Below, piece after piece: positions 21,284 through 24,352 of a stretch of DNA of 24,352 bases. The notes under the pieces were generated by a model, which saw only the letters and a list, made by a program, of their open reading frames with translations, was not told where the DNA came from and searched no databases. The translations under genes were made by a program, and so were the position numbers. Position 1 is the first letter of the stretch; each line of letters begins with the position of its first letter. Origin of the DNA: Clavulina sp. PMI_390 (lineage: Eukaryota > Basidiomycota > Agaricomycetes > Cantharellales > Hydnaceae); assembly GCA_015039315.1 (NCBI GenBank), contig WIDE01000117.1, forward strand, positions 1 through 24,352, given 5' to 3'.

Positions 21284-22010
21284 AGAATCGGCACGAGCCC
21301 GTTTTGAGGATGATGACTGTGCTGCTAACAGTTGAGCAGTGCTGGAGTCAGATTACAGCATGGACAGGATACAGAAAGCAACACACACAACATAATGAGA
21401 TCTCAATCACCCTCGGGAAAACAGGAGGGGAGGGCAGGAAGGCAAAGAGTGGAAAATTTACAAATGGACAGAAGAGTTGATGTCTACTAGAGATTTATCT
21501 GGAATCTGCAGATTATGTTGCCTGTGAGGAGTCTAGAGTTTACAGACAACAATGGTGGACACCGCAACAGAGATCAAAAGTGATCACGGTTTTCTCAGAT
21601 CCACAGATTTGGCAGGGCTGCAGGCGCCGTGGCAGTGTTAGATGTTCAGGTTCCCACGAATGGGAATCGTTCGCAAGGAAACACGTCTTACAGCACGTAC
21701 AAGGGAGGAAGGCGGTATTAAGAAGCAATAGGACAGAGAGGTATAGGATGGGTACTGCGTATCTGGATCACTAGAGATGGATCAAATATCACGGGGGGTC
21801 AGAGTGCTGTATTGGTTCATGGTAAGCACAAGCTTTAGGCAGATGAGTGAAAAGCTGTGAGCAAACAGCCGTGAGTAGCGTCGAACACGTGTTCCTCTCA
21901 AGGGGAGGCCAGAATGTGACGTGACAAAGGTCTTTGTCACATCTTTGTCACACCACGGCGTTTTTCCCGTTGGTCAAACCGGCTGTTTATCTGGCATTGG
22001 AACAGGCCCA
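21284..22010. other. Upstream region of the 918-aa gene, with a Cys-rich open frame
   Basis: It may hold a missing first exon of the 918-aa gene. On the minus strand an open frame at 21540 to about 21770 is rich in Cys and His (PCTCCKTC, PCQICG, CCGVHHCC), which is the spacing of metal-binding clusters. No ATG or in-phase splice link was found, so it is not called as a gene. Confidence 0.35.
21921..21940. repeat. Perfect 9-bp inverted repeat with 2-base loop
   Basis: GTGACAAAG at 21921-21929 pairs with CTTTGTCAC at 21932-21940. A further direct copy, CTTTGTCAC, follows at 21943-21951. It could be a regulatory palindrome or a transposon end. Confidence 0.7.
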
Positions 22011-22015
22011 GAAAG
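22011..22015. repeat. LTR target-site duplication, left copy (GAAAG)
   Basis: GAAAG directly precedes the TGTAAGG end of the LTR and is repeated exactly at 22713-22717. Confidence 0.8.
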
Positions 22016-22712
22016 TGTAAGGAATGTGGTTAGAACTATGCAAGGCCTTCGTTGAGGCAACCCTTTCAATCTCATTCAGCAGATACAATTCTTCAGTTTC
22101 CCATTCAGTTGAACAAAGGTGCCGTTCTTGTTCAGCCGAATGGCCAACTCGAGCTCTCCTTGCTTAAACTATATATATGCTCACAATGCCTTTAGGGCTC
22201 TAGCTAGCCTTGGCTTCACCCAGTATATATAGTAGAACACGTAGTACTACGGACCTCAACCAATCAGTCATTACAGTCAACCCCCGTCCGATTTCCTTGT
22301 CTAATTTCTCAACCTCGTTTCTCGTCTCGTTTCTCGTCTAATCTCTCGCTCATTTCTTGCTCTCTTGCTCAACTCAACTCACTCTCGTTCACGCCGACCT
22401 CACTAGCTCGAATGCTCTTGGTGGGCCCACAACAACTTCTTGTTCAGCCCCTCCACGTCCAGGCTACCACCTCGGCGTGCTTCCTATAACTCCCTATGAA
22501 CCCTGCCGGTGCCTAAGCTAGCTCCTAGTAGCTTTCTAGGCGCGTACCTGCTTATCAAACATCCTCGCACCTGGTGTTCGACCTTCAATATCGCGCACGT
22601 ATTGCTCACAAAACCGAGTCGAACACTGCATTCAATTGATTCCGAACTCCTTGAACAACTGTCCGAGGCGTTCTCTAATCTAGGAGAAAAACTAATTACA
22701 CAACCCCTTACA
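22016..22712. mobile_element. Solo LTR of a retrotransposon, 697 bp
   Basis: The segment starts TGTAAGG and ends CCTTACA, a perfect 7-bp terminal inverted repeat of TG..CA type. It is flanked by a 5-bp direct repeat, GAAAG, the usual duplication for Ty3/gypsy and many Copia elements. The interior has TATA-like sequence (near 22169-22178 and 22223) followed by a long pyrimidine-rich stretch with repeated CTCGTTTCTCGT around 22314-22340, as in LTR promoter and leader regions. No gag or pol frame adjoins it and no second LTR is in the window, so it is a solo LTR left by recombination. I infer no strand. Confidence 0.85.
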
Positions 22713-22717
22713 GAAAG
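22713..22717. repeat. LTR target-site duplication, right copy (GAAAG)
   Basis: Exact copy of 22011-22015, directly after the CCTTACA end of the LTR. Confidence 0.8.
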
Positions 22718-23021
22718 AGACCGGAAGCAAGTTTGCCCTTGATGGCCTATATTAGACTATATAAGAGCGGGAAGAACGACCGGAATCTGACTGGCTCGCT
22801 TGCACGGTCCGTGTTGCCCCTCTTAGGCCCGCATGTGTGACGTGACGGGTCCTGTTGCTCGCGGTGTTTGGGCCTCCGTGTCTCAAACTGCCACCTCTCA
22901 CTTCCCTCAGTTATCGTGCTATCATCACGGATGCCATGCCAACTTTCTTATAATGCCGAGGCTGTTTGCAGTCAGCGGCGTTGTGCTCAGCAATCCTAGC
23001 GCGCAAGAGAAGATGAGCGAG

Positions 23022-23429
23022 TCAAGGGTCTGCAACAAGCTTGACATCATGGACTTTTGTTTTCTGACATCCAGGCGCTCGGTTCGGATGCTCTATGTAC
23101 TCCTTGGGATGCCCAACCGTGTCAGTACTCCGGCTGCCCTTGCCTTCGATCAGAATCTTGCGCATCAGGCTCTCGACGCAGAAATGCGGCTCAATCTCGC
23201 AACACCCCCAATCATATGTATCTACCATTAATCATGATCTACTAGAACATAACCATTTGTATCATACGTACCAAACATTCTCTCAATACGAGCCTAATTA
23301 CCTTGATGCTTATCTCGAATTGGCGGATCCCAGCACCGGTGATGAGATCGCTGCGCTGCACCACCTCAAGATTAGTTCTCCGCCACTCTGCAAGGCAGCC
23401 ATTCTGTCCAGGTTCAATCACTAGCTTCC
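23022..23429 (-). CDS. Two-exon gene or gene 3' end, unknown function
   Basis: Minus-strand exon 1 is 23429-23302 (LVIEPGQNGCLAEWRRTNLE onward to FEISIK), with a GTAATT donor. Exon 2 is 23195-23022 (IEPHFCVESLMRKILIEGKG onward to DVKLVADP and a TGA). The intron is 106 nt and phase 0, longer than its neighbours. Both exons look coding, but the 5' end is unresolved: exon 1 may begin at a CTAG acceptor at 23430-23433 or continue upstream to 23565. The gene lies downstream of the dioxygenase gene on the same strand with about 325 bases between. The plus-strand frame across 23290-23424 is also protein-like, so strand is not certain. The product is not recognised. Confidence 0.35.
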
Positions 23430-23753
23430 CTAGATACAAATGTACTAAGCTTACAGCAGCTACGCAACAGCTGTGGTTTAGGTTCGCTTTTCTGCTGTGG
23501 AGGTGGTTCACAGCCAATACTCTTTTGTCCTTTTCAGGGATGGGGTGTCGTGCACAGATCAGCAAAGTGTAGGCTCAATTGCCGCCCTTGTTATCACACG
23601 TGTTTTCCCCTGCGCCGGGATTGCAGTTTCCAATACCTGTTGGGGAAGATAACCTATGGAACACTGTCTCTATTGGTTTCCTGACAATCAAGGACCAGAG
23701 CATATATTTGAAGGGTGAGAAGCATATGACATGCATTCAAGTTCTAGCAATAT

Positions 23754-24352
23754 CTAGCTAGAGAGAACTTTATGCAGGAGTGTGGGTCTAAAACTACGAC
23801 GGAACTGGTAGTAATTGGAACCATATATACGCCTGAGACTTTTAGGTCGAGCTACTCCAAACCAAGGGAAGAGGTGGCGGTCACAAAATGGTACAAAGAC
23901 ACATCTGCCATCCCCTGTCCACTCTCCATTGATCCTGTGCCTCATGCATGACCCTCGGAGCAGAAAAATATCCCCTGGCCTCACAAGAATCCTCACTCTC
24001 AGCTCTGGCACCTCAAAGTAAGCACCCTCAAACTTTCCATATGAAGTAACCACATCCCACCTGTTAGATAGTGGTCAGATCCAGGAACCTTGAGCAGTAG
24101 TAGACACCAACCCTTTAGCCAGGCCATTCCCATCTGTATGGCCATCTTGATCCTGTGATACATCAGGAACCTGTTTAGATCTTAACCCTCCCCCTTTCTT
24201 CTTTGGTTCCACCAGGAGGATATCACCAGGTCGAGGAGGCTGTGAGTTGAAGTGAACAGCCAAGCCAGGGAAGTGGCTAAGCCCAGCTCCCATTTCTGGA
24301 TGCTTTTTGGCTATTGCATCTCTGAGCTTCCTCATCTGCTCAGCAAACTCAG
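23754..24352 (-). CDS. TET/JBP-family 2-oxoglutarate/Fe(II) dioxygenase, C-terminal part
   Basis: The gene enters from the right edge, so its start is outside. Minus-strand exons are 24352-24106 and 24060-23754 (stop TAG). The intron is 45 nt, phase 2, with an unusual GTCTAC donor, chosen because it restores GLVWDVVTSYGKFEGAYFEV. Double-stranded beta-helix features appear in order: a strand FPGLAVHFNS, the metal-binding HxD as HTD in DGHTDGNGLAKG, the turn VRPGDIFLLRG, the distal metal-binding His in MRHRINGEW, and the 2-oxoglutarate-binding Arg in GRCVFVPFCD. Proteins of this family oxidise 5-methylcytosine (TET) or thymine (JBP) in DNA and act in the nucleus; which base applies here cannot be told. 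About 35 residues (PPRPGDILLVEPKKKGGG and beyond) separate the first strand from HTD, longer than I expect. Fungal members are known to occur near KDZ transposons; none is visible here. Confidence 0.7.

Noticed and set aside
22833..23231. 132-codon plus-strand open frame
   Set aside because: It overlaps a minus-strand two-exon model whose residues look more protein-like, and its own translation lacks any motif or splice partner.
1..24352. tRNA, rRNA or CRISPR features
   Set aside because: No cloverleaf with conserved A/B boxes, no rRNA-like sequence and no regularly spaced short repeats were seen. CRISPR is not expected in a fungal genome.

Overview
The window looks like nuclear DNA of a filamentous basidiomycete, probably an Agaricomycete. 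The genes are broken by many short introns (about 45-106 nt) with GT..AG ends and fungal-type branch sites. Transposon relics of fungal type are present, and a TET/JBP-like dioxygenase gene sits at the right edge. I could not fix the genus. A Rhizoctonia-like (Cantharellales) origin is only an impression. All exon models were built by eye from reading-frame continuity and splice phase. No homology search was possible.

Left part (1 to about 9.8 kb): CpG-rich, gene-poor DNA with gene relics and insertions. Three members of one unrecognised family lie here: A (1574-2218, +), B (5653-6288, -, frameshifted) and C (7573-8335, -). They share a motif LDxW...GRVVER, a 58-nt exon in the same phase, and a C-terminal WWGxxLDxQ motif. 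A 521-bp hAT-type miniature element (2626-3146) has an 8-bp target duplication. Small genes or fragments lie at 4622-4935, 5312-5503, 8740-8853 and 9523-9777.

Middle part (about 10.1 to 21.3 kb): three large multi-exon genes in strongly CpG-depleted DNA. They are a 1032-aa helical/TPR-like protein gene (10127-13484, +), a newly modelled 14-exon gene for an 847-aa protein with basic N-terminal patches (14752-18098, -), and a gene for an approximately 918-aa unrecognised protein (18467-21283, -). The first two are convergent, and a tandem repeat built on GAGACTCA lies between their 3' ends. The open frames despite heavy CpG loss suggest repeated, methylated but selected sequences, so this block may be a multi-gene mobile or multicopy cassette.

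Right part (21.3 to 24.35 kb): a Cys-rich open frame, a 697-bp solo LTR with a perfect 5-bp target duplication (22016-22712), a small two-exon gene on the minus strand (23022-23429), and the C-terminal half of a TET/JBP-family 2-oxoglutarate/Fe(II) dioxygenase gene (23754-24352, -) that runs off the window. A predicted 5-methylcytosine oxidase next to CpG-depleted sequence fits a cytosine-methylation setting. The link between them is inference.
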